Below, piece after piece: positions 31,013 through 39,823 of a stretch of DNA of 64,000 nt. Each line of letters starts with the position of its first letter. The first letter of the stretch is position 1. The notes under the pieces are model-generated. The model was given only the letters and a program-made list of their open reading frames with translations, was not told where the DNA came from and did no database searches. A program made the position numbers and the translations under genes. This stretch comes from RH-AL1 sp965277735 (GTDB taxonomy: Bacteria > Pseudomonadota > Alphaproteobacteria > Rhizobiales > Beijerinckiaceae), in NCBI GenBank assembly GCA_965277735.1, contig CBDIDO010000001.1, forward strand, positions 1 through 64,000, read 5' to 3'.

Positions 31013-32824
31013 CTAGCCCTCGATCTCCTCGCGGCGCGTCTCGAGCGCGAGCCATGCGTCCTCGGCAGCGGCGATGTCGGCCTCGACCTTGGCGAAGGCC
31101 TCGGACTGCTTCGCGAACCCCGCCGGATCGCGCGCGTAGAACGCCGGATCGTCGAGTACGGCGCGCAACTTGGACTTCTGCGCGTCCAGCGTGGCGATTG
31201 TCTTCGGCAGCGTTTCGAGCGCGTGCTTTTCCTTGAACGACATCTTCTCGCGAGCCGCCACGCGGAGCTTCTCGCCAGCCGGCTTCGGCGCCCGGGCCTC
31301 GCGCGCTGCCGCCGCGCGGCCGGTGACGCCGCCGCCGCGCTGCGCGACCATGTCGGTGTAGCCGCCGGCATATTCCTGCCAGACGCCGTCCCCTTCGGCG
31401 ACGACGACGCTGGTGGCGACGCGATCCAAAAAGTCGCGGTCGTGGCTCACCAGCAGCAGCGTGCCGGGGTAATCGGCAAGCAGCTCCTGCATCAGGTCGA
31501 GCGTCTCGAGGTCGAGATCGTTGGTCGGCTCGTCGAGCACCAGCAGGTTCGAGGGCTGCGCCAGGGCCCGCGCCAGCATCAGCCGGCCGCGCTCGCCGCC
31601 CGACAGGCGCCCGATCGGCGTGCGCGCCTGCTCGGGGCCGAACAGGAAGTCCTTCATGTAGCCCATGACGTGCTTGCGGGTGCCGGACACCTCGACGAAG
31701 TCGCTGCCGCCGCCGGTCAGCGCGTCCTTCAGCGTGGTCGCGGCATCGAGCGAGGCGCGCTTCTGGTCGAGCATCGCCATCTCGAGGTTGGCGCCGAGCC
31801 GCACGCTGCCCGAGTCCGGCGCCAGCGCGCCGGTCAGCAGCGAGACCAGCGTCGTCTTGCCGGCGCCATTGGCGCCGACCAGGCCGAGCCGGTCGCCGCG
31901 CAGCACGCGCGTCGAGAAGCCCTTGACGATCGGCCGCGCGTCGTAGGCCTTTTCGACGTTCTTCGCCTCGACGACGAGCTTGCCGGAGACCGCGCCCTCG
32001 CTCGCTTCGAGCTTGACGTTGCCCTCGACGCGGCGGTGCTCGCGATGCGACGTGCGCAGCCCCTGCAGGCCGGCGAGGCGCTTGACGTTGCGCTTGCGCC
32101 GCGCGGTGACGCCGTAGCGGAGCCAATGCTCCTCGTCGGCGATCTTGCGCTCGAGCTTGTGCTGCTGGAGTTCCTCCTCCTCGAGGAGCGCGTCGCGCCA
32201 CGCCTCGAACTCGCCGAATCCCTTGCCGAGCGTGCGGGTGATTCCGCGGTCGATCCACACGGTGGTGCGCGAGAGGTTCGCCAGGAAGCGCCGGTCATGG
32301 CTGATCAGGACGAGCGCGGCGCGCGACGATTTCAGCTCCGCCTCGAGCCATTCGATCGCCGGCAGGTCGAGATGGTTGGTCGGCTCGTCGAGCAGCAGGA
32401 TGTCGGGATCGGACGCCAGCGCGCGGACGATCGCCGCGCGGCGCGCCTCGCCGCCGGACAGCGTTTTCGGATCTTCCTCGCCGGTGAGCCCGAGCCCTTC
32501 GAGCATCGCGGTCACGCGATACGGATCGTCGAGCGGTCCGAGGTCGCCCTCGGCAAAGGCGCGGGCGGTCGCGTAGCCTGAAAAATCGGGCTCCTGCGCG
32601 AGATAGCGCACCGAGGTGCCGGGCTGCAGGAAGCGGACGCCCGAATCCGGCTCCAGCATGCCTGCGGCGACCTTGAGCAGCGTCGACTTGCCCGACCCGT
32701 TGCGGCCGACGAGGCAGAGCCGCTCGCCACGCTCGACCGAGAGGCCGGCGCCTTCGAGCAGGGGGCGGCCGCCCCCGCCGAGCGTGAGGTGGATGTCCTG
32801 GAGAGTGAGAAGGGGTGGCGCCAT
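31013..32824 (-). CDS. ABC-F family ATPase (Uup-like)
   Basis: 603 residues with two ABC domains and no membrane segments. The first has GRNGSGKSTLL, TLSGGEARRAAIVRAL and LLLDEPTNHLDL; the second has GANGAGKTTLVSLL, RLSGGERGRLMLARAL and VLDEPTNDLDL. The C-terminal coiled-coil (FKEKHALETLPKTIATLDAQ) matches Uup, which acts on ribosomes or DNA repair, not transport. The stop codon TAG (31015-31013) is the IS630 target TA plus the first base of the IS end, so the insertion left the reading frame unchanged. Confidence 0.9.
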   Translation of the reverse strand: MAPPLLTLQDIHLTLGGGGRPLLEGAGLSVERGERLCLVGRNGSGKSTLLKVAAGMLEPDSGVRFLQPGTSVRYLAQEPDFSGYATARAFAEGDLGPLDDPYRVTAMLEGLGLTGEEDPKTLSGGEARRAAIVRALASDPDILLLDEPTNHLDLPAIEWLEAELKSSRAALVLISHDRRFLANLSRTTVWIDRGITRTLGKGFGEFEAWRDALLEEEELQQHKLERKIADEEHWLRYGVTARRKRNVKRLAGLQGLRTSHREHRRVEGNVKLEASEGAVSGKLVVEAKNVEKAYDARPIVKGFSTRVLRGDRLGLVGANGAGKTTLVSLLTGALAPDSGSVRLGANLEMAMLDQKRASLDAATTLKDALTGGGSDFVEVSGTRKHVMGYMKDFLFGPEQARTPIGRLSGGERGRLMLARALAQPSNLLVLDEPTNDLDLETLDLMQELLADYPGTLLLVSHDRDFLDRVATSVVVAEGDGVWQEYAGGYTDMVAQRGGGVTGRAAAAREARAPKPAGEKLRVAAREKMSFKEKHALETLPKTIATLDAQKSKLRAVLDDPAFYARDPAGFAKQSEAFAKVEADIAAAEDAWLALETRREEIEG

Positions 32825-32888
32825 GGGCGGGGTTTAGCCTAAGGCGGCGGCATTTGGCAGGCCGAAAGGCGCTCGCACTTGAGTCTCG

Positions 32889-33182
32889 TCAATATCCAGC
32901 TTCGCACTGGTGTGGAAACGCCAGGACGAAGACGGTGTCTACAGCGGCATCGTGCCGATAAAGCGCCACGTATCCCGAATTGCCGAACGGAATGACGAGC
33001 TCGCGCCGATCCGGGCGTCGCGCTGCAGGCCGGCCGATCATCGGATTGGTCCGGAGCATGGCGAAACGCCCGTCTATCGTTTGAGCGGCGCGCTTCGCCG
33101 CGTCCCTGTCTCGCTGGTTCAAGAAGCGAAGGCAGCGAGAGAGCCCGCGGGCCGCGCCTGTCGCGAAGACTACCTCTGGCAC
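32889..33182 (-). CDS. ParE/RelE-type toxin
   Basis: 97 residues from GTG 33182 (VPEVVFATGAARGL). Family traits: helical NQRDRDAAKRAAQTIDGRF, basic RPAARRPDRRELVIPFG, and a C-terminal FVLAFPHQCEAGY, close to the common RHQREAGY ending of ParE proteins. The start lies within the last codons of the antitoxin frame (13-base overlap), a normal TA arrangement. No frameshift or stop is seen in it, so the toxin gene looks intact while the antitoxin is interrupted. Confidence 0.75.
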   Translation of the reverse strand: MPEVVFATGAARGLSRCLRFLNQRDRDAAKRAAQTIDGRFAMLRTNPMIGRPAARRPDRRELVIPFGNSGYVALYRHDAAVDTVFVLAFPHQCEAGY

Positions 33183-33436
33183 TCGGGCATCTCGGACTCC
33201 TCGTCCGTGCCGACGGCCTTGAGCCACGCCGAGACTTCAGCACCGGTGAGGTGCAACCCGTCTCTCTGGTAGTCCTACCAGGACGCGTCGGACTCGCGAT
33301 GGAAACTCTGCCGCGCGTCCAAACGGTTGGCGTAGTCCGAGAGCGCGTCCCGAACGACCTGATCGGGCATCGTCCGACCCAGCTCAGCCAGCCCGCGTAT
33401 CGGGTATTCGAGCTCGTCGTCGATCTGCACCGACAT
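33170..33436 (-). pseudogene. ParD/RHH-type antitoxin with an internal amber codon
   Basis: From ATG 33436 the frame reads MSVQIDDELEYPIRGLAELG, a ribbon-helix-helix start. TAG at codon 54 (33277-33275), inside ESDASW-stop-DYQRDGLHL, cuts it. The sequence then continues to 33170 with TGAEVSAWLKAVGTDEES, the conserved C-terminal part that normally binds the toxin. One CAG-to-TAG change explains it. The truncated 53-residue piece keeps the DNA-binding half but would lack the toxin-binding half, unless the codon is read through. Confidence 0.7.
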
Positions 33437-33516
33437 CGCTGCCTCTTCGGCTCAGGGTATCCCGCGAGGTTACGCTCGCCTGAGCGACATTGCCATATCG
33501 GCGTTCAACGGCCGCC

Positions 33517-35082
33517 TCAGTGCCGCCAGAAGATCCAGTACGCCGCGACGGCGACGATCGCCCACAGCGCGTAATGCCCGACCTTCTGCGCGTCCTTCTG
33601 CATCTGGCCGAACTGGTTGAGCGCATTCTCGGAAAACTCGAAGCCGTTGTCGGCCATGTCCTCCAACATCTCGAGTGTGCGGCCGGCACGCGACAGCGCC
33701 ATCGGCAAGCCGCCGGCGAGCTTGTAGAGCTGGTGGGCGCCCTGGCCGGCGTCGTGCAGCTTGCCGAGCGGGCCGAGGTTCTCCTCGATCCAGGCGCGCA
33801 CCACCGGCTCGGCCGTCGTCCACATGTCGAGATGTGGGTCGAGCGTGCGTGCCACGCCCTCCACCACGACCATCGTCTTTTGCAGCAGCACCAGCTCGGT
33901 GCGCGCCTTCATGTCGAAAAGGCCGGTGATCTCGAACAGCAGCGTCAGCAGCCGCGCCATCGAGATCTGGTCGGCGGTGCGCGAGTGGATCGGCTCGCCG
34001 ATGGCGCGGATCGCCTGCGCGAAATCCTCGACGCGGTGAATGTGCGGCACGTAGCCAGCCTCGAAATGCACCTCGGCAACGCGCTGGTAGTTGCGCGTGA
34101 TGAAGCCGTAGAGGATCTCGGCGAGGAAGCGCCGCTCCTTGAGGCCGAGCCGCCCCATGATGCCGAAATCAACCGCGACGAGCCGCCCCTGGCGATCGAC
34201 GAAGAGGTTGCCCTGGTGCATGTCGGCGTGGAACAGGCCGTCGCGCATCGAGTGGCGCAAAAAGCTCTGGATGACGATGGCGCCGAGCTTTGGCAGCACG
34301 AAGCCCTGCTGCGCGAGGCCGGCGATGTCGTTGAGCTTGGTGCCGTCGATCCACTCGAGCGTCAGCACCTCGGCGGCGGTTCGGTCCCAATCGATCTTCG
34401 GCACGCGGAAGTCGGTCTCGCCGGCGACGTTCTCGGCGAACTCGGAGGCCGCCGCCGCCTCGAGCCGGAAGTCGGTCTCCATCTTCAGCGAGCGCGCCAG
34501 AGTCTCGACAACGCCCGACGGGCGCAGCCGCTGGCTGTCGGGGAAATGGTTTTCGATGAAGGCGGCGGCGACCTTCATGTCGGCGAGGTCGCGCTTGAGC
34601 AGCCGCTCGACGCCGGGCCGGCGCACCTTCACCGCCACGTCGCGCTCACCGAGCGCATCGCGCACGCGGGCGCGGTGCACCTGCGCGATGGAGGCGGCGG
34701 CGACGGGCTCGCCGATCGAGACGAACAGGTCGTCCGCCTTTTTGCCGAAGGCCTCTTCGATCTGCTTGATCGCGACCTCCCGCGGGAACGGGTCCATCCG
34801 GTCCTGCAGCCGCTCCAGCGCGGTCACCACGGCTGGACCGACGACATCCGGGCGCGTCGCCAGGAACTGGCCGAGCTTCACGTAGGACGGTCCGAGCTTC
34901 GAGATCGCCCCCGGCAGCGCGTCGAGGCCGGCCCCCTTGCGACCGATGAGCCGCGCCATCGCTACCGGCAGCTTGGCCGCGGGCGGCAGCAGCAGCGTGT
35001 CGATGTCGTTGAACACGCCGGCGCGCGCCAGCACGAACCCCGCACGCGCCAGCCGGAAGAAGGACCCCAGGCGGTGGATCAC
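33517..35082 (-). CDS. ubiB: Ubiquinone biosynthesis regulatory protein kinase UbiB
   Basis: 521 residues, ABC1/ADCK family. KxGQ appears as SYVKLGQFLATRPDV, the Ala-rich loop as EPVAAASIAQVHRA, and VAVKVRRPG, FHADMHQGNLFV and VAVDFGIMG are all present. A C-terminal membrane segment (ALWAIVAVAAYWIFW) anchors it. UbiB is needed for CoQ synthesis, possibly as an ATPase that extracts isoprenoid intermediates. GTG start, 28 bases after the ubiE stop on the same strand. Confidence 0.94.
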   Translation of the reverse strand: MIHRLGSFFRLARAGFVLARAGVFNDIDTLLLPPAAKLPVAMARLIGRKGAGLDALPGAISKLGPSYVKLGQFLATRPDVVGPAVVTALERLQDRMDPFPREVAIKQIEEAFGKKADDLFVSIGEPVAAASIAQVHRARVRDALGERDVAVKVRRPGVERLLKRDLADMKVAAAFIENHFPDSQRLRPSGVVETLARSLKMETDFRLEAAAASEFAENVAGETDFRVPKIDWDRTAAEVLTLEWIDGTKLNDIAGLAQQGFVLPKLGAIVIQSFLRHSMRDGLFHADMHQGNLFVDRQGRLVAVDFGIMGRLGLKERRFLAEILYGFITRNYQRVAEVHFEAGYVPHIHRVEDFAQAIRAIGEPIHSRTADQISMARLLTLLFEITGLFDMKARTELVLLQKTMVVVEGVARTLDPHLDMWTTAEPVVRAWIEENLGPLGKLHDAGQGAHQLYKLAGGLPMALSRAGRTLEMLEDMADNGFEFSENALNQFGQMQKDAQKVGHYALWAIVAVAAYWIFWRH

Positions 35083-35110
35083 GCCCGGGCCTTCCTCACG
35101 CGTTCCCGCC

Positions 35111-35899
35111 TCACAGCTTCCAGCCCGAATGGATCGCGACGATGCCGCCCGACAGCGGCACCACCTGCGTCTGCCGGAAGCCGGCGGCGCGCAGCTGCCC
35201 CTCGAAGGCGGCGGCGGGGGGGAACTTGCGGATCGATTCGACGAGATAGCGATAGGACTCGCGGTCGCCGGTCACCTTCTCGCCGATCCACGGAATGACC
35301 TTGAACGAATAGGTCTCGTAGACGCGGTCGAGCAGCGGCAGCACGTCGGGCGAGAATTCCAGGCACAGGAAATGGCCGCCCCGGCGCAGCACGCGGTAGG
35401 CCTCGCCCAGCGCGACATCGATGCGCGGCACGTTGCGGATGCCGAAGGCGACCGTGTAGCCGTCGAAGCGCGACGCCTCGAAGGGCAACTCCTCGGCATT
35501 CGCCTCGACGAAGTCGACACGGTCGGTGAGCTTGATCTTGGCGGCGCGGTCGCGGCCGACCTGCAGCATGTCGCCGTTGATGTCGAGCACGCTGACGCGC
35601 GTCGCGGGACCGCCGGCGCGGGCGATGCGGAAGGCGACGTCGCCCGTCCCGCCAGCGACATCGAGATGGTCGTAGGGCAGCCGCTTCGGCGGGTTGACCA
35701 TGGCGACGAGCCGGTCCTTCCACAGCCGGTGCAGGCCGCCGGACATCAGGTCGTTCATAAGGTCGTAGCGGCGGGCGACCTTGTGGAACACGTCGTCGAC
35801 GCGGCCCTGCTTCTCGCCGAGCAGGACGTCCTCGTAGCCGAAATGCGTGGTGTCGTCGGCGTCCGGTTGGAACGGACCGTCGTGGGTCGGACGGGTCAT
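35111..35899 (-). CDS. ubiE: Demethylmenaquinone/2-methoxy-6-polyprenyl-1,4-benzoquinol methylase UbiE
   Basis: 262 residues from ATG 35899. It C-methylates the quinone ring in ubiquinone synthesis. Signatures: YDLMNDLMSGGLHRLWKD, LDVAGGTGDVAFRIA, DINGDMLQVGRDRA and VAFGIRNVPRI. The end has PLSGGIVAIHSGWKL. UbiE-UbiB is the conserved order in Hyphomicrobiales, usually divergent from mutM; here mutM lies 2.2 kb away, with a LysR/wrbA pair and a CHRD gene in between. Confidence 0.95.
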   Translation of the reverse strand: MTRPTHDGPFQPDADDTTHFGYEDVLLGEKQGRVDDVFHKVARRYDLMNDLMSGGLHRLWKDRLVAMVNPPKRLPYDHLDVAGGTGDVAFRIARAGGPATRVSVLDINGDMLQVGRDRAAKIKLTDRVDFVEANAEELPFEASRFDGYTVAFGIRNVPRIDVALGEAYRVLRRGGHFLCLEFSPDVLPLLDRVYETYSFKVIPWIGEKVTGDRESYRYLVESIRKFPPAAAFEGQLRAAGFRQTQVVPLSGGIVAIHSGWKL

Positions 35900-35943
35900 G
35901 CTCGGGTCTCCGTGGCCTCTATAGCGGGCGCCCCGGCCCATGG

Positions 35944-36813
35944 CTATGCGCGGCGACCCTCCAGCAGGTCGCGGTCGGCCAGCAGCCGCCTGGCCATGAA
36001 ATCGAGGAAGGCCCGCACGCGGGCGGTGCGGCGCAGGTCCTCGTGGGTCAACAGCCACAGGCTGGGGCGCACCTCGGGCACAGGCGGCCCGAGCCGCACC
36101 AGCCCCGGCGTGGTGTCGCCGAGGTGGCACGGCATGAGTGCGATGCCGAGACCGGCGCGGACCGCCTCGCGCGCGGCCAGCATCGAGTCGACGCGGCACG
36201 CGATCCTGGCCGAGGGCGGCAGTCCCCGCAGCCATTGGGCGACGGCGGATTCGGCGAGCGAGTCGTCGAGGCCGATCCAGGGGCCCTGCGCCAGGCTCGC
36301 GTTCGCGCCCAGGCCATAGACGGCGAAGGGGAGGTCGCAGACGCGGCGGCCGACGAGCGTGTCCGGGACCGCGACGGCCGCCCGGATCGCCACATCGGCA
36401 TCGCGCTTGGTCAGGTTCGCAATCGCGCTCGACACGACGATCTCGAGCGTCACGTCCGGATGCTCGGCCCGGAACGCGGCGAGATGCGGCATCAGGATCG
36501 TGATGACGAGCGTGTCGACCGTCGTGACCCGCAGCGGCCCCGAGAGCCGCAGATCCCGCCCGGCGAGGCGACGCTCCAGCGTGTCGACGGTCGCGCCCAA
36601 CGCCCCCGCGACCTCGAGCGCCTCGGTACCCGCGACCGTCGGCGCGTAGCCGGTCGCCAGTCGCTCGAACAGCCGCACGCCGAGTTTGGCTTCGAGCCCG
36701 TGCACCCGCCGCAGCACCGTCGTGTGATTGACCCCGAGCTGGCGCGCCGCCGCCGCAAGCGAGCCGGTCTCCGAAACCGCCAGGGCGAAGCGCAGGTCGT
36801 CCCAGTCCATCAT
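35944..36813 (-). CDS. LysR family transcriptional regulator
   Basis: 289 residues from ATG 36813 (MMDWDDLRFALAVSETGSL). The N-terminal HTH (AAAARQLGVNHTTVLRRVHG) and the LysR ligand domain (VSSAIANLTKRDADVAIRAA) are complete. The open frame reaches back past the wrbA promoter, so the inner Met is preferred. It is divergent from wrbA with 116 bases between; a TGGCGA-AGA-TCGCCA dyad in that gap is a probable operator. Probable control of wrbA in response to quinone or redox stress. Confidence 0.88.
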   Translation of the reverse strand: MMDWDDLRFALAVSETGSLAAAARQLGVNHTTVLRRVHGLEAKLGVRLFERLATGYAPTVAGTEALEVAGALGATVDTLERRLAGRDLRLSGPLRVTTVDTLVITILMPHLAAFRAEHPDVTLEIVVSSAIANLTKRDADVAIRAAVAVPDTLVGRRVCDLPFAVYGLGANASLAQGPWIGLDDSLAESAVAQWLRGLPPSARIACRVDSMLAAREAVRAGLGIALMPCHLGDTTPGLVRLGPPVPEVRPSLWLLTHEDLRRTARVRAFLDFMARRLLADRDLLEGRRA

Positions 36814-36834
36814 GTGCGTTTCTGCAGAGAGCCT

Positions 36835-36849
36835 TGGCGAAGATCGCCA
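36835..36849. promoter_or_regulatory. Dyad operator candidate between lysR and wrbA
   Basis: TGGCGA AGA TCGCCA is a perfect 6-3-6 inverted repeat 22 bases upstream of the LysR start and about 80 bases from wrbA. LysR boxes are usually partial dyads with a T at the left and an A at the right end, as here. Confidence 0.45.
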
Positions 36850-36929
36850 GTTCTCTTGCGTTGTAGCACATCCATCTTGTCGGGGTGCGACCGGCTCGGT
36901 CGCTATCGCCAAACGCGGAGGGACATCCG

Positions 36930-37535
36930 GTGAGCAAGATCCTCGTCCTGTATTATTCGACCTACGGTCACATCGAGACGATGGCCGAGGCCGTCGCCGA
37001 GGGCGCGCGCCAGGCCGGCGCGCAGGTCGACGTCAAGCGCGTGGCGGAGACGGTTCCCGAGGACGTCGCCAAGGCCGGCCACTTCAAGCTCGACCAAAAG
37101 GCGCCCGTCGCCACCCCGGCCGAGCTCGCGGACTACGACGCGGTCATCGTCGGCACGCCGACGCGGTTCGGCCGGATGACCTCGCAGATGGCGGCGTTCT
37201 GGGACCAGACCGGCGGCCTTTGGGCCAAGGGCGCCCTCGTCGGCAAGGTCGGCGCGGCCTTCACCTCGACCGCGACCCAGCACGGCGGCCAGGAGACCAC
37301 CCTGTTCTCCGTGATCACCAACCTGCTGCACCACGGCATGCTCGTCACCGGGCTCAACTACGGCTTCGCCGAGCAGATGCGGCTCGACGAGATCACCGGC
37401 GGCGCACCCTACGGCGCCACGACGATCGCTGGCGGCGACGGCTCGCGCGCGGTCAGCGACAGCGAGAAGGCCGGCGCACGCTACCTCGGCAAGACGGTCG
37501 CCGAAACCGCCGCAAAGCTCGGGGCGACACCGTAA
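36930..37535 (+). CDS. wrbA: NAD(P)H:quinone oxidoreductase WrbA
   Basis: 201 residues from GTG 36930, which follows GGAGG by 9 bases. It is a flavodoxin-like FMN enzyme reducing quinones by two electrons. Signatures: LVLYYSTYGHIETMAEAVAE, VIVGTPTRFGRMTSQMAAFW, AAFTSTATQHGGQETTLFS and the Gly-rich GGAPYGATTIAGGDGSR. Its neighbours include the ubiquinone genes, but the divergent LysR is the likely regulator. Confidence 0.94.
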   Translation: MSKILVLYYSTYGHIETMAEAVAEGARQAGAQVDVKRVAETVPEDVAKAGHFKLDQKAPVATPAELADYDAVIVGTPTRFGRMTSQMAAFWDQTGGLWAKGALVGKVGAAFTSTATQHGGQETTLFSVITNLLHHGMLVTGLNYGFAEQMRLDEITGGAPYGATTIAGGDGSRAVSDSEKAGARYLGKTVAETAAKLGATP

Positions 37536-37641
37536 GCAGCCCCGCTTTCGGACAGACCGCAAAATCGAACGAAGCTCCTCGCCAAGGGTTGGCAGGCCGG
37601 CGTGCACCCGCGCCGGTTCTAACGACCCGAAAGCGATTCCC

Positions 37642-38088
37642 ATGACCTTCAAGACCGTAACCCTTGCCGCCGTCGGCGCGCTGGCCCTCGGCATCGCTTC
37701 AGCGGCCCCGAGCCAAGCCGAGGAGATGAAGATCTCCGCCAGCCTGTCACCCTCGGCCGAGATACCGCCGCCCTCGGCCGACGCGCACGGCAAGGGCGAG
37801 CTCTCCGGGACCTACGATCCCGCGACCAAGAAGCTCTCCTTCACCGCGACCTATGCCGGCCTCACCGGCCCGGCGACGATGGCGCATCTGCACGCCCCGG
37901 CGCCGACCGGCAAGGCGGCGGGCGTCGAGATCCCGATTCAGGGCGCCGTCGAGAGCCCCATCAAGGGCGACTACACGCTGACCGACGAGCAGGCGAAGAA
38001 CCTGACCGAGGGCATGACCTATTTCAACGTGCACACCAAGGCGAACCCCAAGGGCGAGCTGCGCGGCCAGCTGCTGATGGTGAAGTAG
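37642..38088 (+). CDS. Secreted CHRD domain protein
   Basis: 148 residues: signal peptide (1-26, AAVGALALGIASAAPSQA) and one CHRD domain, shown by AHGKGELSGTYDPATKKLSF, ATMAHLHAPAPTGKAAG and the end TYFNVHTKANPKGELRGQL. CHRD proteins are small beta-rich periplasmic or outer-membrane proteins without an assigned reaction. It stands alone between wrbA and mutM. Signal peptide and length are typical. Confidence 0.88.
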   Translation: MTFKTVTLAAVGALALGIASAAPSQAEEMKISASLSPSAEIPPPSADAHGKGELSGTYDPATKKLSFTATYAGLTGPATMAHLHAPAPTGKAAGVEIPIQGAVESPIKGDYTLTDEQAKNLTEGMTYFNVHTKANPKGELRGQLLMVK

Positions 38089-38148
38089 GGCTGCATCCGG
38101 CCGCGCCGGATGCCATATCGGGCTGACATCAATCGTTAGAGTCAGCCC

Positions 38149-39030
38149 GTGCCCGAGCTTCCCGAGGTCGAGACCGTACGACGCGGTCTCGCCCCCGCCC
38201 TTGTCGGCGCGACGATCGCGATGGTCGACCAGCGCCGCCCCGATCTCCGCTTTCCGTTTCCGCCGCGCTTCGCGTCGCGCCTCACCGGCCGCCGCGTCGA
38301 GGCGTTGTCGCGTCGCGCCAAATACCTGCAGGCCCGGCTCGACGATGGCACGATCCTCGTCATGCATCTCGGCATGTCGGGCTCGTTCCGCATCGAGGCG
38401 GAGGATGTGCTCGTCACGCCGGGCGCGTTCCACCATCCGCGCTCGGCGCTGAAGACGCACGACCACGTGGTGCTGTCGCTCTCGAACGGCGCGCGCATCG
38501 TCTACAACGACCCGCGCCGCTTCGGCTTCATGCTGCTTGTGCCCGATGCCGAGCTCGCGACCCATCCCTTCTTCGCGCATCTCGGCCTCGAGCCGCTGGA
38601 CGAAGGCCTTGACGGCGCCGCGCTCGCCACACGGTTCGCCGGCCGCAAGACGCCGCTGAAGGCGGCGCTGCTCGACCAGACGCTGATCGCCGGGCTTGGC
38701 AACATCTATGTCTGCGAAGCGCTGCACCGCGCGAGCCTGTCGCCGCGCCGCATCGCCGGCACGCTGGCGAAGCACGACGGCAGCCCGACCGCACGCGCGG
38801 ACAAACTCGCACGCGTGATCAAGGAGGTGCTACTGGAGGCCGTCGAGGCTGGCGGCTCGAGCCTGCGCGACCACCGCCTCACCGACGGCAGCCTCGGCTA
38901 TTTCCAGCACGCGTTCCGCGTCTACGACCGGCTCGACGACCCGTGCCCGAACCTCAGGTGCAACGGCGTCGTCACGCGCATCGTGCAATCCGGCCGCTCG
39001 ACGTTCTTCTGTCCGGTCTGCCAGAAGTAG
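38149..39030 (+). CDS. mutM: Formamidopyrimidine-DNA glycosylase
   Basis: 293 residues. GTG start (codes for Met, then PELPEVETVRRGLAPAL, with the catalytic Pro after Met removal, and E3). HLGMSGSF, NDPRRFGF, and a C-terminal zinc finger with C-x4-C (CPNLRC) and CPVC are seen. The enzyme cuts 8-oxoguanine and related lesions and nicks the DNA. In this order mutM is normally divergent from ubiE; that neighbourhood is retained with insertions. Confidence 0.96.
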   Translation: MPELPEVETVRRGLAPALVGATIAMVDQRRPDLRFPFPPRFASRLTGRRVEALSRRAKYLQARLDDGTILVMHLGMSGSFRIEAEDVLVTPGAFHHPRSALKTHDHVVLSLSNGARIVYNDPRRFGFMLLVPDAELATHPFFAHLGLEPLDEGLDGAALATRFAGRKTPLKAALLDQTLIAGLGNIYVCEALHRASLSPRRIAGTLAKHDGSPTARADKLARVIKEVLLEAVEAGGSSLRDHRLTDGSLGYFQHAFRVYDRLDDPCPNLRCNGVVTRIVQSGRSTFFCPVCQK

Positions 39031-39121
39031 GGGGCGCCCGTCCCCGTCACGGCGCCGACGATTAAGGGTCGATTAATCGTAATGATCTACGCTATGGCGT
39101 TGGAAAAGAAGGCCGAACGCC

Positions 39122-39823
39122 ATGGTCGCAAACCTTGACGCCGAGTTCGACAAGTTTGCCGACAAATATCTCGCTGACCACACCGAAAACATCAAGATCA
39201 GCGGCGAGGATCCGGCCTATTTCGCCCGCTACAAGATCGACGAGCTGCGGCGGATCTGGAGCGCGCGCGGCTATCGCGAGCCCCAATCCGTTCTCGATTT
39301 CGGCTCGGGCATCGGCGCCTCGTTGCCGCATCTCGCCCATGCGTTTCCCGGCGCCGCGCTGACCGCCTTCGACGTGTCGGCGCGCAGCCTGGAGATCGCG
39401 CGGCACAGCCACGGCGCGATCGCGGATTTCGTGCAAGGCGAGAGCCTCGATGCGCTGGGCGCGCGGACATTCGATCTCATCTTCACGTCCTGCGTGTTCC
39501 ATCACGTGGACGCGGACCAGCATGTCGGCTTGCTCGGCCGCCTGCACCAATCGCTCGCGCCGAACGGCATCGCAATCATCTTCGAGCACAACCCGATCAA
39601 CCCGGTGACCCGCTACATCGTCGCGACCTGCCCGTTCGACGAGAATGCGGTGCTGCTCTCCGCGCGCACGCTGAAGGCGCGCCAGCGCGCGGCCGGCTTC
39701 CGCCGGATCGAGACGCATTACACCGGCTTCTTTCCGGGGCCTCTGGCGCGGCTGCGCGTGATGGAGCCGAGCCTGTCGTGGTGCCCGATCGGCGCGCAAT
39801 ATTACACGCTCGCCCATGCCTGA
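39122..39823 (+). CDS. Class I SAM-dependent methyltransferase
   Basis: 233 residues. Motif I is VLDFGSGIGASLPHLA, with an acidic residue in LTAFDVSARSLE and FDLIFTSCVFHHV downstream. In many genomes methyltransferases of this kind pair with a GtrA-family flippase and a glycosyltransferase in sugar-lipid or glycan pathways. Only GtrA is here, 12 bases downstream. The last codons and the stop lie within a 13-base tandem repeat (39812-39848). Confidence 0.83.
   Translation: MVANLDAEFDKFADKYLADHTENIKISGEDPAYFARYKIDELRRIWSARGYREPQSVLDFGSGIGASLPHLAHAFPGAALTAFDVSARSLEIARHSHGAIADFVQGESLDALGARTFDLIFTSCVFHHVDADQHVGLLGRLHQSLAPNGIAIIFEHNPINPVTRYIVATCPFDENAVLLSARTLKARQRAAGFRRIETHYTGFFPGPLARLRVMEPSLSWCPIGAQYYTLAHA

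Larger units (their letters stand above)
29961..31013 (+). mobile_element. IS630-family insertion sequence, 1053 bp, intact
   Basis: Inverted ends GAGCACTTTCCGATCGG (29961) and, read from 31013 on the minus strand, GAGCATTTTCCCATCAGG match at about 14 of 17 positions. Both ends abut TA (29959-29960 and 31014-31015), the target duplication of IS630/Tc1 elements. It encodes a two-frame transposase. Rebuilding the empty site gives GAACACTAGCCCTCG, in which TAG was already the ABC-F stop codon. The complete ends and transposase imply a recent arrival. Confidence 0.93.
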
